Positions 27,670 through 37,091 of a stretch of DNA of 64,000 bases are shown here, piece by piece. The notes below the pieces were generated by a model. The model was not told the origin of the DNA, did not search any database, and saw only the letters and a list, made by a program, of their open reading frames with translations. The stretch's first letter is position 1, and every line of letters begins with the position of its first letter. The stretch comes from Streptomyces sp. NBC_01497. Its GTDB lineage: Bacteria; Actinomycetota; Actinomycetes; Streptomycetales; Streptomycetaceae. The stretch covers positions 3,286,001 to 3,350,000 of the forward strand of contig NZ_CP109427.1 in NCBI RefSeq assembly GCF_036250695.1. Direction: 5' to 3'. The position numbers and the translations under genes are program-made.

Positions 27670-28529
27670 GGTCGGCGACCTGCCATCTGTTCGAGGCGTG
27701 CAATGCGTTCGGCCATGGGCGGATGGGTCGAGAAGAGTTTCGAGACACCCTGGCCGGGCCGGAACGGGTTCGCGATCATCATGTGGCTCGCGGCTTCGAG
27801 GCGCGGCTCCGGGGGCAGCGGGAGCTGCTTGGTGCCGGCGTCCAGTTTCCGCAGGGCGGACGCCAGGGCCTCGGGGTCGCCCGTGAGCTGGGCACCGGAG
27901 GCGTCCGCCTGGTACTCGCGGGAGCGGCTGACGGCCAGCTGGATGACGGACGCGGCGAGCGGTCCCAGAAGCATGATCATAAGAAAGCCGACGATGCCGG
28001 GGCCTTCGTCGTCGTCCGAGTTGCCGATCGGGATCAGCCACGCGAAGTTCACCAGGAACAGCACGACCGAGGCGAGCGCCCCGGCGACCGACGAGATCAG
28101 GATGTCGCGGTTGTAGACGTGGCTCAGCTCGTGCCCGAGCACACCCCGCACCTCACGTTCGGTGAGGATCTGCAGGATTCCCTCCGTGCAGCACACGGCG
28201 GCGTTGCGCGGGTTGCGCCCGGTGGCGAAGGCGTTGGGGGCCTGCGTCGGTGAGATGTACAGCCTCGGCATGGGCTGCCGGGCCGCCGTCGAGAGCTCAC
28301 GGACGATCCGGTACAGCTCGGGCGCCTCGAATTCGCTGACGGGACGCGCCCGCATGGCACGCAGTGCCAGTTTGTCGCTGTTCCAGTACGCGTAGGCGTT
28401 GGTGCCGAGCGCGACGACGACAGCGACGATCAAGCCCGTACGGCCGAAGAAGCTGCCGATGACGATGATGAGTGCGGACAGTCCTCCGAGGAGTAGGGCG
28501 GTCCTCAGCCCGTTGTGCCGGCGGTGCAC
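27666..28529 (-). CDS. htpX: Membrane-bound zinc metalloprotease HtpX (M48)
   Basis: Integral membrane endoprotease that helps remove damaged membrane proteins. It is 287 residues from a GTG at 28529, chosen because GGAGGG lies 6-7 nt upstream; a longer GTG frame from 28583 has no such site. Membrane helices [17 protein letters not shown] and [14 protein letters not shown] are followed by the zinc motif HELSH (H133, E134, H137), a further pair of helices and the third-ligand region [13 protein letters not shown]. The C-terminal [18 protein letters not shown] is typical of the family. It is followed by an overlapping YccF gene. Confidence 0.95.
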   Translation of the reverse strand: MHRRHNGLRTALLLGGLSALIIVIGSFFGRTGLIVAVVVALGTNAYAYWNSDKLALRAMRARPVSEFEAPELYRIVRELSTAARQPMPRLYISPTQAPNAFATGRNPRNAAVCCTEGILQILTEREVRGVLGHELSHVYNRDILISSVAGALASVVLFLVNFAWLIPIGNSDDDEGPGIVGFLMIMLLGPLAASVIQLAVSRSREYQADASGAQLTGDPEALASALRKLDAGTKQLPLPPEPRLEAASHMMIANPFRPGQGVSKLFSTHPPMAERIARLEQMAGRRP

Positions 28530-28765
28530 GGTAGGCCCTCCAAGTCCTGCGGCAGGGGAACCCTTCGCTTGCTGCTGCTCCACTTCCTACAAGTGGACGC
28601 TTTCGTACTGGTCAACGCCAGGCGGGAGAATCCGGTTCCCCGGTCCCGCGGGGGCGGCCGAGTGCGCCGTACGGGCGGCGGGGTCCGTATCCCCACCACC
28701 CGCCACCAGGTGCGGGGCCTGGCGTACGAGGCCCTGCGGCCGGTCCTCCTTGACGGCGTGCGCGG

Positions 28766-30424
28766 TCAGAAGAGGTTCATGTCCGTGAACCGCAGCACCA
28801 GCTGGGGGGCGCCCGACAGGGCGATGCCCGCGACGGCCGCCAGGGCGACGGCGGCCACGACGGGACGCGGCGCGCGCGGCACTGTCACGGAGGCGGCCCC
28901 GGGCAGGATCGTGGGCGCCTCGTCCGCATCCCCGGACACCGGATCCGGGGACCGGAACAACAGGGCCGTCCACCGCAGGTAGTAGTAGAGGGCGCACGCG
29001 ACGTTGGCGGCCATCACGACGGCGAGCCAGCCGAGGCCCGCGTCGACGGCCGAGGAGAAGACGGTGACCTTCGCGAAGAGGCCGATGATGCCGGGCGGCA
29101 GCCCCGCGAGGCACAGCAGGAAGAAGGCCAGCGCGAGCGCCGTGACCGGGCGGCGCGCGTACAGGCCCCGATAGTCCTCGATCCGGTTGAGCGGGCTCGT
29201 ACGGGCCACCAGGGTGGCGACCCCGAAGGCGCCGAGGTTCACGGCCGCGTACATCAGGGCGTACGCGACGGTCGAGCCGATACGCCGCTCGCCCGCGTAT
29301 CCGGCGGCGGCGATCGGCACCAGCAGGTAGCCGGCCTGGGCGACGGAGGACCAGGCGAGCAGCCGGACCGCGCCCCGCGCCCGGGTGGCGGACTGACGCA
29401 GCGCCGCGACGTTTCCGACGGACATCGTGAGCGCGGCGATCACCGCGAGGACGGGACCCCACAGGTGCGCGTAGGGCGGGAAGGCGACGACGGCGACCAG
29501 GATGAGTCCGGAGAAGCCGACTGCCTTACTGACGACGGACAGGTACGCGGCGATCGGCAGGGGGGCGCCCACGTAGGTGTCGGGAACCCAGAAGTGGAAG
29601 GGCGCGGCCGCCGTCTTGAAGGCGAAGCCCACCAGGGTGAGCAGGACGCCCGTCCTGGCGAGGATGTGCAGTTGTCCCTGCACGTGCGGGAGGGCCGCGG
29701 CGATCGCGGTCAGGTGGAGCGTGCCGGTCGCCCCGTAGACGAAGCTGACGCCGAGGAGCATCACGGCGGTCGCCGCGACCGAGGACAGGAAGAACTTGAG
29801 CGCGGCCTCGGCGGAGAGCCGGTCACCGCGCCGGATCCCGACCAGGGCGAAGGCGGGCAGCGAGGCGATCTCCAGCGCGACGACGAGCGTGGCCAGGTCG
29901 CGGGCCGCCGGGAGCAGAGCGGCGCCGGCGGCGGAGGACAGCAGGAGGAACCAGTACTCGCCGGGAAACGCACCCGCCTCTGTTACGGCTCCTCGCGGTC
30001 GGCGGGCGTCCGTCGCACCCGCCTCGTCGCCCGTGCCGCCGGCAGCCGCGCCCGTGCCGGTGCCGCCGGCGCCCGGCGTGACAGCGCGCCCCGGCATGGA
30101 CAGCAGGGCCGTGAGGAGCGCGCCGCCGAGCACCAGCAACTGGATGACCAGGGCGAAGTGGTCGGCGGTGTAACTGCACAGGTGGCCGCCGTGCCCGTCG
30201 GCGCCGCCGGTCAGGCAGAAGGTGGCCCGGTCGCCCGCACGCAGCGGGATCAGGGACAGCAGTGCGAGCGCGAGACCGCCGACGGAGAGGCCGCCGAGGA
30301 GCGGCTTGCGGCGCTCCTCCACAAAGAGATCGGCCACGAGGACGATCAGCGCGACGGCCGCGGTGATCGCGGGGGGCGCGACGGCGAGCCAGTCGACGGA
30401 CTGGATGAGAGTCCCTGCGCTCAT
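28766..30424 (-). CDS. nuoN: Complex I subunit N (NuoN/ND2-type)
   Basis: Proton-pumping antiporter-like membrane subunit, last gene of the operon. It is 552 residues with about 14 helices. Typical parts are ALEIASLPAFALVGI (conserved Glu), LKFFLSSVAATAVMLLGVSF, LVGFAFKTAAAPFHFWVPDT (pump-channel Lys and His), RLLAWSSVAQAGYLLVPIA and LCLAGLPPGIIGLFAKV. Near residues 125-155 there is a Gly/Ala/Thr-rich insert (TPGAGGTGTGAAAGGTGDEA) not expected in most NuoN. ATG 30424 overlaps the nuoM stop by 4 nt. Such subunits couple quinone reduction to proton transfer in the full complex. Confidence 0.95.
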   Translation of the reverse strand: MSAGTLIQSVDWLAVAPPAITAAVALIVLVADLFVEERRKPLLGGLSVGGLALALLSLIPLRAGDRATFCLTGGADGHGGHLCSYTADHFALVIQLLVLGGALLTALLSMPGRAVTPGAGGTGTGAAAGGTGDEAGATDARRPRGAVTEAGAFPGEYWFLLLSSAAGAALLPAARDLATLVVALEIASLPAFALVGIRRGDRLSAEAALKFFLSSVAATAVMLLGVSFVYGATGTLHLTAIAAALPHVQGQLHILARTGVLLTLVGFAFKTAAAPFHFWVPDTYVGAPLPIAAYLSVVSKAVGFSGLILVAVVAFPPYAHLWGPVLAVIAALTMSVGNVAALRQSATRARGAVRLLAWSSVAQAGYLLVPIAAAGYAGERRIGSTVAYALMYAAVNLGAFGVATLVARTSPLNRIEDYRGLYARRPVTALALAFFLLCLAGLPPGIIGLFAKVTVFSSAVDAGLGWLAVVMAANVACALYYYLRWTALLFRSPDPVSGDADEAPTILPGAASVTVPRAPRPVVAAVALAAVAGIALSGAPQLVLRFTDMNLF

Positions 30425-32058
30425 GAGGCGCCTCCCGCGAGCAGCCGGTGCACGGCGGGGTCGCTCAGGCCCAGCAGTACGGCGGGCCACAGCCCGGCCA
30501 GGACGGTGAGCGCGACGAGCGGACTCCAGGCGGCCAGCTCGTGGGCCCGCACGTCGGGCAGGCGCGGCAGCGGACCGCCGGGCTCCCCGGTCGCGAAGCC
30601 CGGCGTCCCGGTCGCACCGTCGCCGTGACGTACGCCCATGCAGACGCGCCGCACGACGGTCAGCAGGTACGCGGCGGTCAGCAGGGTCCCGAACGCGGCG
30701 ACGGACATGAAGGTCAGGAAGGCCGGGCGGCTGAGCCCGGCGGCGGGGCGGAACGCGCCGAACATGGTGAGCATCTCGCCCCAGAACCCGGCGAGGCCCG
30801 GCAGCCCCAGGGAGGCCACGGCGGCGAACGCGAGGAGGCCCCCGAGACGCGGGGCGCGACCGTAGAGCGCGGCGCCGGTGGCCCCGGCGAGGGTGTCGAG
30901 GTCCGCGGTGCCGTAGCGGTCCTTGACTCCGCCGACCAGGAAGAACAGCAGGCCGGTGATGAGCCCGTGGGCGATGTTCGCGAACAGTGCGCCGTTGACC
31001 CCGGTGGGTGTCATCGAGGCGATGCCGAGGAGCACGAAGCCCATGTGGCCGACGGAGGAGTACGCGATGAGGCGTTTGAGGTCCCCGCCGGCGCCGCGCC
31101 GGACGAGGGCGAGGCACGCGAGCGATCCGTAGATGATCCCGGCGACGCCGAGAGCCGCGAGGTAGGGAGCGAAGACGCGCATGCCGTACGGGGCGATCGG
31201 CAGGACGATCCGGACGAATCCGTAGGTGCCCATTTTGAGCAGGACGCCGGCGAGGAGGACCGAGCCGACGGTCGGAGCGGCCGTGTGGGCATCGGGCAGC
31301 CAGCTGTGCAGCGGCCACATCGGGGTCTTCACCGCGAGCCCGACGCCGATCGCCAAAACCGCGATGACCTGCGTGGATGTGCTCAGCCCCCGGCCGTTGT
31401 CAGTGGCGAGTGCCACCATGTCGAACGTACCTGCGCGAAGTCCGATCAGCAGCAGGCCGAGCAGCATGATCACCGAGCCGAGCACGGTGTAGAGGACGAA
31501 CTTCGAGGCGGCAGCCTGCCGCCCGCCGGTCACGCCCTCGTCGCCGCCCCAGCGCGCGATCAGGAAGTACATCGGGATGAGGACCATCTCGAAGGCGAGG
31601 AAGAAGAGGATCAGGTCCAGGACGGCGAAGGTCGCCAGGGTGCCGGATTCGAGGAGGAGCAGGAGGGCCACGAAGCCCTTCGCGCCGGGTCCCTTCGGGG
31701 GCCTGAAGTAGCTGTGGAGAGCGCAGAGGAAGGTCAGCAGGGCGGTCAGCACCAGAAGGGGGAGGGAAATGCCGTCTATGCCCAGGTGGATGCGGATGTT
31801 CATGGCCGCGATCCAGCTGATGTCCGTCGTGGCCTGCATGGTCGACGCGTGGTGCCGGTCGAAACCGAGGGCCAGTGCGATCGCGGCGGCGAGGACCACG
31901 CCGGTGACGATCACGCCGTGGCGCAGCACGGCCCGCTCGGGGCCCGGCCCCCGCAGTCCGGGTGGTGCGGGCAGGAGCGCGGCGCCCGCGCCGATGAGCG
32001 GGCCCACGACGATCACGGCGAGAAGGATCTTCATCACGGATTCGCTGATATCGAGCAC
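30421..32058 (-). CDS. nuoM: Complex I subunit M (NuoM/ND4-type)
   Basis: Antiporter-like membrane subunit, 545 residues from a GTG at 32058. Helices are evident. Key parts include LGIDGISLPLLVLTALLTFL, FEMVLIPMYFLIARWGG (conserved channel Glu), VGLAVKTPMWPLHSWLPDAH (central Lys and His), LLKMGTYGFVRI, RLIAYSSVGHMGFVLLGIA and GLPGLAGFWGEMLTMFGAF. It lies 3 nt after the nuoL stop and overlaps nuoN by 4 nt. It is likely to pump protons together with NuoL and NuoN. Confidence 0.96.
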   Translation of the reverse strand: MLDISESVMKILLAVIVVGPLIGAGAALLPAPPGLRGPGPERAVLRHGVIVTGVVLAAAIALALGFDRHHASTMQATTDISWIAAMNIRIHLGIDGISLPLLVLTALLTFLCALHSYFRPPKGPGAKGFVALLLLLESGTLATFAVLDLILFFLAFEMVLIPMYFLIARWGGDEGVTGGRQAAASKFVLYTVLGSVIMLLGLLLIGLRAGTFDMVALATDNGRGLSTSTQVIAVLAIGVGLAVKTPMWPLHSWLPDAHTAAPTVGSVLLAGVLLKMGTYGFVRIVLPIAPYGMRVFAPYLAALGVAGIIYGSLACLALVRRGAGGDLKRLIAYSSVGHMGFVLLGIASMTPTGVNGALFANIAHGLITGLLFFLVGGVKDRYGTADLDTLAGATGAALYGRAPRLGGLLAFAAVASLGLPGLAGFWGEMLTMFGAFRPAAGLSRPAFLTFMSVAAFGTLLTAAYLLTVVRRVCMGVRHGDGATGTPGFATGEPGGPLPRLPDVRAHELAAWSPLVALTVLAGLWPAVLLGLSDPAVHRLLAGGAS

Positions 32059-32061
32059 GGC

Positions 32062-34140
32062 TCACGCTCCCGCTGCGACGAGTACGGCGGCGATCGCCAG
32101 CACGACGGAGCCCGCGAGCAGCGCGCTCAGGTAGGTCTGGACGTTGCCGGTCTGGACCCGGCGCACGGCAGCGCCGAGCAGCCGGGGTCCGGCGCCCGCT
32201 GCCCGCACGTACGTGTCGACGACCTCCCGGTCCAGGAAGCGGACCAGCCGGGCGCCTGCCGCGACGGTGCGTACGAACAGCAGGTCGTAGAGCGCGTCGA
32301 GGTGGAAGCCCGCGGCGGCGTGCCGGTGCAGCGGCCCGAGCAGCAGACGACCGGGGTCGGCGGGGTCGGCCGCGTCCGCGATGTCGCCGTACACGAGGGG
32401 GTGGGCCTCGATGGCCTCGGCCTCGGAGAGTGCGGGCTCGGCGTCGGGGTGTGCGGCGACGGCCCCGAGAGGGCTCTCTTCGAGGAGCGGGGCGGTGCGC
32501 CGCCACGTCGCGCCTATGGCAACCACCCCGACGAGGGCGAGGCCCGTGGCGAGGACCGAGGTGTTCAGGGCGGGGGTCAGCCGCTGACCGTCGAACCAGT
32601 CGCCGAGGTACCAGGCGAGCGCGCCGAAGCCGACGCTCGGCACGGCCAGCACCCATAGGACGGCGTTCATGGCGAAGGGCTGCGGGCCGTGGTCGGGCGC
32701 GGGCGCGCCCCGGCCGCGGAAGGCGAGGAGCCAGAGGCGGGCGGCGTAGGCGCCGGTGAGGAGGGCTGCGGCGAGTCCTGCGAGCAGCACGGTCCAGCCG
32801 ATCACGACGGAGGCTGTCGGCCCGACCGCCCCGGCGGCGGACGGGCCGACAGCCGCGGCCGAGCGCGCCGCGTCGGAGACGGAGGCGGGGGCCGAGCCGC
32901 CCAGTGCGGCGTTCTCGGCCGCGCCGAGCACCGACTCCTTGGAGAAGAAGCCGGAGAAGGGAGGGATCGCGGCGAGGGCGAGCAGGCCGATCGTCATCGT
33001 CCGGAAGGTGTCGGGGATGCGCCGCGCGAGACCGCCCATGCGGGACATGGCGGCGAGCGAGTTGGTACCCGCGGCGTGGATCACGACGCCCGCGCCGAGA
33101 AAGAGCAGCGCCTTGAAGGCGCCGTGCGACAGGAGGTGGAAGACGGCGGCGTCCCGGTCGCCGAGGGCCAGCGCACCGGACATGTAGCCGAGCTGACCGA
33201 TCGTCGAGTACGCGAGGACGCGCTTGATGTCGTCCTGCGCGAGCGCGGCGAGCGCGGAACCGACCATCGTGACGGCGGCGACGACCGCCAGCACGACGAG
33301 CGCGGCGGTGGACGCCAAGAAGACGGGGAGGAGGCGGGCGACGAAGTAGACGCCGGCGGCGACCATCGTCGCCGCGTGGATGAGCGCCGAGACGGGGGTG
33401 GGGCCGGCCATCGCGTCGGGCAGCCAGGTGTGCAGGGGGAACTGGGCCGACTTGCCCGCGACCCCCGCGAGCAGCAGCAGCGCCACCAGCGTGGGGTGGT
33501 GCAGGCCGCCGTCCGCGACCGTGTCGAGGATCCGGGGGATGCGGAAGCTGCCCGCGTCGGCGGCCAGGGCGAACAGCCCGATGAGGAAGGGGATGTCACC
33601 GAGCTTGGTGACGAGGAACGCCTTGATCGAGGCGGCGCGCGCCTCGGGCGTCTCCCAGTAGTGGCCGACCAGGAAGTAGGAGCAGATGCCCATCACTTCC
33701 CAGCCGACCAGCAGCACCATCAGGTCACCCGAGTAGACGACGAGCAGCATGGCGGAGGTGAAGAGAGACACCAGCGCGGCGTACGAGGGGTAGCGCGGGT
33801 CGTGGCGCAGATAGCCCGTCGAGTAGAGCTGCACGCAGGTCGCGACGACGGTGACCAGCACCGCGACGAGCGCCGCGAAACCGTCGATGTGCACGGAGAG
33901 ATCGATGGGGACGGAGCCGGTGGGCGTGAGCCGGGTCGCGGCGTCGAGCGGCGGCGTGCCGCCACCGGCCCCACCGCCCTGCCGGACGGCGACCAGCACG
34001 GCGAACACGGCCGCGAACAGCGTCGGCAGCAGGGCGAGGGGACGCACCAGCGCGGGCGCGGCGCGGCCGGTGAGAAGACCGAAGGCGGCGCCGAGGAACG
34101 GGAGAAGGGGGACGAGGACGGCGAGGGTGGTGGTGCTCAC
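32062..34140 (-). CDS. nuoL: Complex I subunit L (NuoL/ND5-type)
   Basis: Distal antiporter-like subunit, 692 residues, with the long C-terminal amphipathic helix that braces the membrane arm. The start is GTG 34140, overlapping the nuoK stop (GTGA). The conserved block [40 protein letters not shown] (pump Lys), [38 protein letters not shown] and [20 protein letters not shown] are all there. A Ser/Ala/Gly-rich insertion around residues 435-470 ([20 protein letters not shown]) is a Streptomyces-like feature. HLHRHAA-type residues precede the C-terminal helices. Confidence 0.97.
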   Translation of the reverse strand: MSTTTLAVLVPLLPFLGAAFGLLTGRAAPALVRPLALLPTLFAAVFAVLVAVRQGGGAGGGTPPLDAATRLTPTGSVPIDLSVHIDGFAALVAVLVTVVATCVQLYSTGYLRHDPRYPSYAALVSLFTSAMLLVVYSGDLMVLLVGWEVMGICSYFLVGHYWETPEARAASIKAFLVTKLGDIPFLIGLFALAADAGSFRIPRILDTVADGGLHHPTLVALLLLAGVAGKSAQFPLHTWLPDAMAGPTPVSALIHAATMVAAGVYFVARLLPVFLASTAALVVLAVVAAVTMVGSALAALAQDDIKRVLAYSTIGQLGYMSGALALGDRDAAVFHLLSHGAFKALLFLGAGVVIHAAGTNSLAAMSRMGGLARRIPDTFRTMTIGLLALAAIPPFSGFFSKESVLGAAENAALGGSAPASVSDAARSAAAVGPSAAGAVGPTASVVIGWTVLLAGLAAALLTGAYAARLWLLAFRGRGAPAPDHGPQPFAMNAVLWVLAVPSVGFGALAWYLGDWFDGQRLTPALNTSVLATGLALVGVVAIGATWRRTAPLLEESPLGAVAAHPDAEPALSEAEAIEAHPLVYGDIADAADPADPGRLLLGPLHRHAAAGFHLDALYDLLFVRTVAAGARLVRFLDREVVDTYVRAAGAGPRLLGAAVRRVQTGNVQTYLSALLAGSVVLAIAAVLVAAGA

Positions 34141-34547
34141 GCGGGGGCCTCGGCATTCGTCGCCGCGGGTCCGGCGGGGTGGTCGGGGTGTCCCGATCCG
34201 GCGTCGGGGTCGCCTGCGCCGTCGGGCGCCCGGTCCATCGCGGGCTCGGAGGTGTCGCGGAGCCGGTCGATGTCCGCGGTGCCGCGCACCCGGTAGACCG
34301 TCAGCACGATCGCCAGGCCGATGCCGATCTCGGCCGCGGCGATGGCGATGACGAAGAGGGTGAGCGCCTGCCCCGCGTGCAGGGTGTCGCGCAGCCACGC
34401 GTCGAAGGCGACGAGGTTGAGGTTGACGGCGTTGAGCATGAGCTCGACCGACATCAGGACCAGGATCGCGTTGCGCCGCGCGAGGACGCCGTACACGCCG
34501 GTGCAGAACAGCAGGGCCGCGAGGACCGCGGGATAGACAAGGTGCAT
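34137..34547 (-). CDS. nuoK: Complex I subunit K (NuoK/ND4L-type)
   Basis: Three-helix membrane subunit, 136 residues starting [20 protein letters not shown]. The conserved buried glutamates appear in [20 protein letters not shown] and [20 protein letters not shown]. After the third helix there is an extra 35-40-residue Asp/Pro/Gly-rich tail ([20 protein letters not shown]), longer than the ~100-residue family norm. The ATG overlaps the nuoJ stop by one base (TGATG) and the stop overlaps the nuoL start. Confidence 0.95.
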   Translation of the reverse strand: MHLVYPAVLAALLFCTGVYGVLARRNAILVLMSVELMLNAVNLNLVAFDAWLRDTLHAGQALTLFVIAIAAAEIGIGLAIVLTVYRVRGTADIDRLRDTSEPAMDRAPDGAGDPDAGSGHPDHPAGPAATNAEAPA

Positions 34548-35338
34548 CAGCGACCACCCTGCCCTGAACGCGGGGCCGGGGCACGGCGGGTGGCGGTGCG
34601 GGGCGGCCCGGGCCGGGCGCCGCCGGCGCCGCCCGCGCGGTCCGCACCGCTGGGGGCGCCGTGCTTGCGGGACAGGACGATCGCGCCGACGAGTGCCGCG
34701 AGCAGCAGGACGGAGAGTGCCTCGAAGGGCAGCACCCAGTGCCGGAACAGGAACTGCCCCGTCACCTTGGTCGAGCCCTGGGCGGGCCCGCTCAGATCGA
34801 TCCAGGTCGCGCGGAAGGCGTCCACGACCACCCATACGAGGGTCGCCGCGGCGGCCACGGCGACCACGAGGGCGGCGACGCGGTTGCCCGAGTCGGCGTC
34901 GGGCGAACGGCCGATGGGGGCCCTGGTGAGCATGAGACCGAAAAGGAGGAGGACGACGACGGAACCGAGATAGATCAGGACCTGCACCCAGGCGATGAAC
35001 TCGGCGGTGAGCAGCAGGTATTCGACGGCGAGGCCACCGAGTGCGACGACCAGCCAGAGCGCGGCGTGCACGAGCTGCCGGGTGGTGACGGTCACCAGGG
35101 CCGCGCCGAACGTCACGATGCCCACGAGGAGGAACACCACCTCCACACCGGACGGCGAGAGGAAGCCGTGGTGCGCCGCCTGCGCGAGCGCGTTGCCGCC
35201 CGGGGCGGAGGCGTACGTGTGGGCGCTGGACGCATGGGCGAGCGAATCGTGTGCGGCCGGGCCCCGCGGGACGGGTGAGGCGAGCGGGACGAGCGAGAGG
35301 GACGGGACATGCGCGAGGGAGGAGGCGATGAGGTTCAC
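34547..35338 (-). CDS. nuoJ: Complex I subunit J (NuoJ/ND6-type)
   Basis: Membrane subunit with five helices, 263 residues from a GTG at 35338 that overlaps the nuoI stop (GTGA). [40 protein letters not shown] and [25 protein letters not shown] (with the conserved Tyr/Gly pi-bulge region) are typical. It has an N-terminal ~60-residue extension ([20 protein letters not shown]...) ahead of the first canonical helix and a basic, Pro/Gly-rich C-terminal tail ([20 protein letters not shown]), both unusual. Confidence 0.94.
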   Translation of the reverse strand: MNLIASSLAHVPSLSLVPLASPVPRGPAAHDSLAHASSAHTYASAPGGNALAQAAHHGFLSPSGVEVVFLLVGIVTFGAALVTVTTRQLVHAALWLVVALGGLAVEYLLLTAEFIAWVQVLIYLGSVVVLLLFGLMLTRAPIGRSPDADSGNRVAALVVAVAAAATLVWVVVDAFRATWIDLSGPAQGSTKVTGQFLFRHWVLPFEALSVLLLAALVGAIVLSRKHGAPSGADRAGGAGGARPGPPRTATRRAPAPRSGQGGR

Positions 35339-36123
35339 GCGCTGTCCCCCTCGGGCCCGTCCTGCGGGGAGTTCCGGCCGTCGCCCGGCCGTCGGCCGTC
35401 CTGCCGGGAGCCGCCGTCGCCCTCCGGCGGGGGGCCGACCTGCCCGGGGCCGCCGTCGCCGCCCGGGTGGACGGTGTCCTGCCTGTCCGGGTGGGCGCCG
35501 CCCTGCGTGTCCGGCCGGGCGGCGTCCTGTGTGCCCGGCCGGGTGCCGGGCTGCGTACCCGGTCGGGTGCCGTCCTGCGTGTCCGGGTGGGTGCCGCTCT
35601 CCTGCTGGGCGAGGCGTTCGGCGGCCTTGCGGGCGGCGGCGACCTCCTTGGGCTCCTCGCTCGACGGGTCCAGGGCCGGCGGCTCCGGCACGGTCCACAT
35701 CCAGTCGCGGAGCTTGTCCCGCTCGTGGGTGAGTTCGCGGATGTCCGTCTCCGCGTACTCGAACTCGGGTGACCAGAACAGCGCGTCGAAAGGACACACC
35801 TCGATGCAGATGCCGCAGTACATGCAGAGGGCGAAGTCGATGGCGAAACGGTCCAGGACGTTCCTGCTGCGCTCGCGGCCACCCGGCGCGACGGGCGGCA
35901 TCGTCTCCTTGTGGGAGTCGATGTAGATGCACCAGTCGGGACACTCGCGCGCGCACAGCATGCACACGGTGCAGTTCTCCTCGAACAGCCCGATGACGCC
36001 CCTGCTGCGGGGCGGCAGTTCGGGCAGCGCCTCGGGGTACTGCTCGGTGACCGTCTTGCGGGTCATCGTGCGGAGGGTGACGGCGAGGCCCTTCGCGAGC
36101 CCGCTGCCGGGGATCGGGGACAT
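35335..36123 (-). CDS. nuoI: Complex I subunit I (NuoI, 2x[4Fe-4S]) with a repeat tail
   Basis: Electron-transfer subunit that carries clusters N6a and N6b toward NuoB. It is 262 residues from ATG 36123. Both ferredoxin motifs are intact: [12 protein letters not shown] near residue 53 and [18 protein letters not shown] near residue 98. The usual protein ends at about residue 175; here about 85 extra residues follow, made of [17 protein letters not shown] repeats (35340-35610) and predicted disordered. The start overlaps the nuoH stop by one base and the stop overlaps nuoJ. It has a soluble electron donor problem in this operon, since NuoEFG are missing. Confidence 0.95.
   Translation of the reverse strand: MSPIPGSGLAKGLAVTLRTMTRKTVTEQYPEALPELPPRSRGVIGLFEENCTVCMLCARECPDWCIYIDSHKETMPPVAPGGRERSRNVLDRFAIDFALCMYCGICIEVCPFDALFWSPEFEYAETDIRELTHERDKLRDWMWTVPEPPALDPSSEEPKEVAAARKAAERLAQQESGTHPDTQDGTRPGTQPGTRPGTQDAARPDTQGGAHPDRQDTVHPGGDGGPGQVGPPPEGDGGSRQDGRRPGDGRNSPQDGPEGDSA
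35450..35600. repeat. Imperfect 30-bp-class tandem repeats in the nuoI 3' end
   Basis: Repeated GTGTCCGGGTGGGTGCC and CCTGCGTGTCCGG-like blocks encoding the Pro/Thr/Gln/Gly/Asp tail of NuoI. Copies are degenerate. Confidence 0.75.
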
Positions 36124-37091
36124 CAGCTGATCACGACCTTGACGACACCCGTGAGGGCGATCTGGGCGAGGGCGAGCGGGATGAGGACGGTCCACGCGAG
36201 TTTCTGCAACTGGTCCTCGCGCAGCCGCGGATAACTGACGCGCAACCAGATCACGACGAACGCGAGCACGGCGGTCTTCAGCAGGGTCCACACCCAGCCG
36301 AGCCCGTCGGCGCCGAACGGCCCGTGCCAGCCACCGAGGAACAGGACGGCGGTCAGCCCGGACAGCACGACGATGCCCGCGTACTCGGCGAGCAGGAACA
36401 GCGCGAACCGCAGCCCCGTGTACTCGGTGTACGCGCCGAAGATGATCTCCGAATCGGCGATCGGCATGTCGAAGGGCGGCCGCTGGAGTTCCGCCAGCCC
36501 CGCCACGAAGAACACGACACCGCCGACGAGTTGCCAGGGCACCCACCACCAGTGGAAAGCACCCAGCACCCCGGAGAGCGACACGGTTCCCGCCGCCATC
36601 GCCACGGACGCGGCGGCGAGCAGCATCGGCAGTTCGTACGCGAGCAGCTGTGCGGCGGTGCGCATCCCGCCGAGCAGCGAGAACTTGTTGGCGGAGGCCC
36701 AGCCGGCCATCAGCGAACCGAGCACGCCGATCCCCATGACCGCGAGGACGTAGAAGAGACCGGCGTCGATCGACTGCCCCACGGCACTCTCGCCCGGGCC
36801 GACGGGGATCACGACCAGCACCAGCAGGTACGGCAGGAGCGCGACGGCCGGTGCGAGCTGGAAGATCCGGCGGTCGGCGTCGGCCGGGACGATGTCTTCC
36901 TTCTGCGCGAATTTCACACCGTCGGCGACGAGTTGCGCCCAGCCGTGGAACCCACCGGCGTGCATGGGGCCGAGGCGCCCCTGCATATGGGCCATCACCT
37001 TGTGCTCGGCCTGACCCACCACGAGCGGAAGGACCAGGAAGGCGACGAAGACGGCGATGAGCCGGAGGGCGACGTCGAGCACGTCGTTCAT
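36123..37091 (-). CDS. nuoH: Complex I subunit H (NuoH/ND1-type)
   Basis: Membrane subunit forming the quinone-binding entry with NuoB and NuoD. It is 322 residues with eight helices. Conserved loops [40 protein letters not shown] (loop Glu/Asp near the quinone channel) and [20 protein letters not shown] / [18 protein letters not shown] are present. ATG 37091 overlaps the nuoC stop by 4 nt. In the full complex this subunit works with NuoD, which this operon lacks. Confidence 0.97.
   Translation of the reverse strand: MNDVLDVALRLIAVFVAFLVLPLVVGQAEHKVMAHMQGRLGPMHAGGFHGWAQLVADGVKFAQKEDIVPADADRRIFQLAPAVALLPYLLVLVVIPVGPGESAVGQSIDAGLFYVLAVMGIGVLGSLMAGWASANKFSLLGGMRTAAQLLAYELPMLLAAASVAMAAGTVSLSGVLGAFHWWWVPWQLVGGVVFFVAGLAELQRPPFDMPIADSEIIFGAYTEYTGLRFALFLLAEYAGIVVLSGLTAVLFLGGWHGPFGADGLGWVWTLLKTAVLAFVVIWLRVSYPRLREDQLQKLAWTVLIPLALAQIALTGVVKVVIS

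Noticed and set aside
28585..28765. Housekeeping promoter for htpX (TTGACC at 28610-28615)
   Set aside because: A -35-like box is present, but no good -10 element stands at 16-18 bp, so it was not listed.
30448..32658. A 736-codon plus-strand frame over nuoL/nuoM
   Set aside because: It is antisense to nuoM and nuoL, is almost entirely Glu/Gln/Gly/Arg/Asp-rich and has no known domain. The nuo genes on the other strand have clear motifs.
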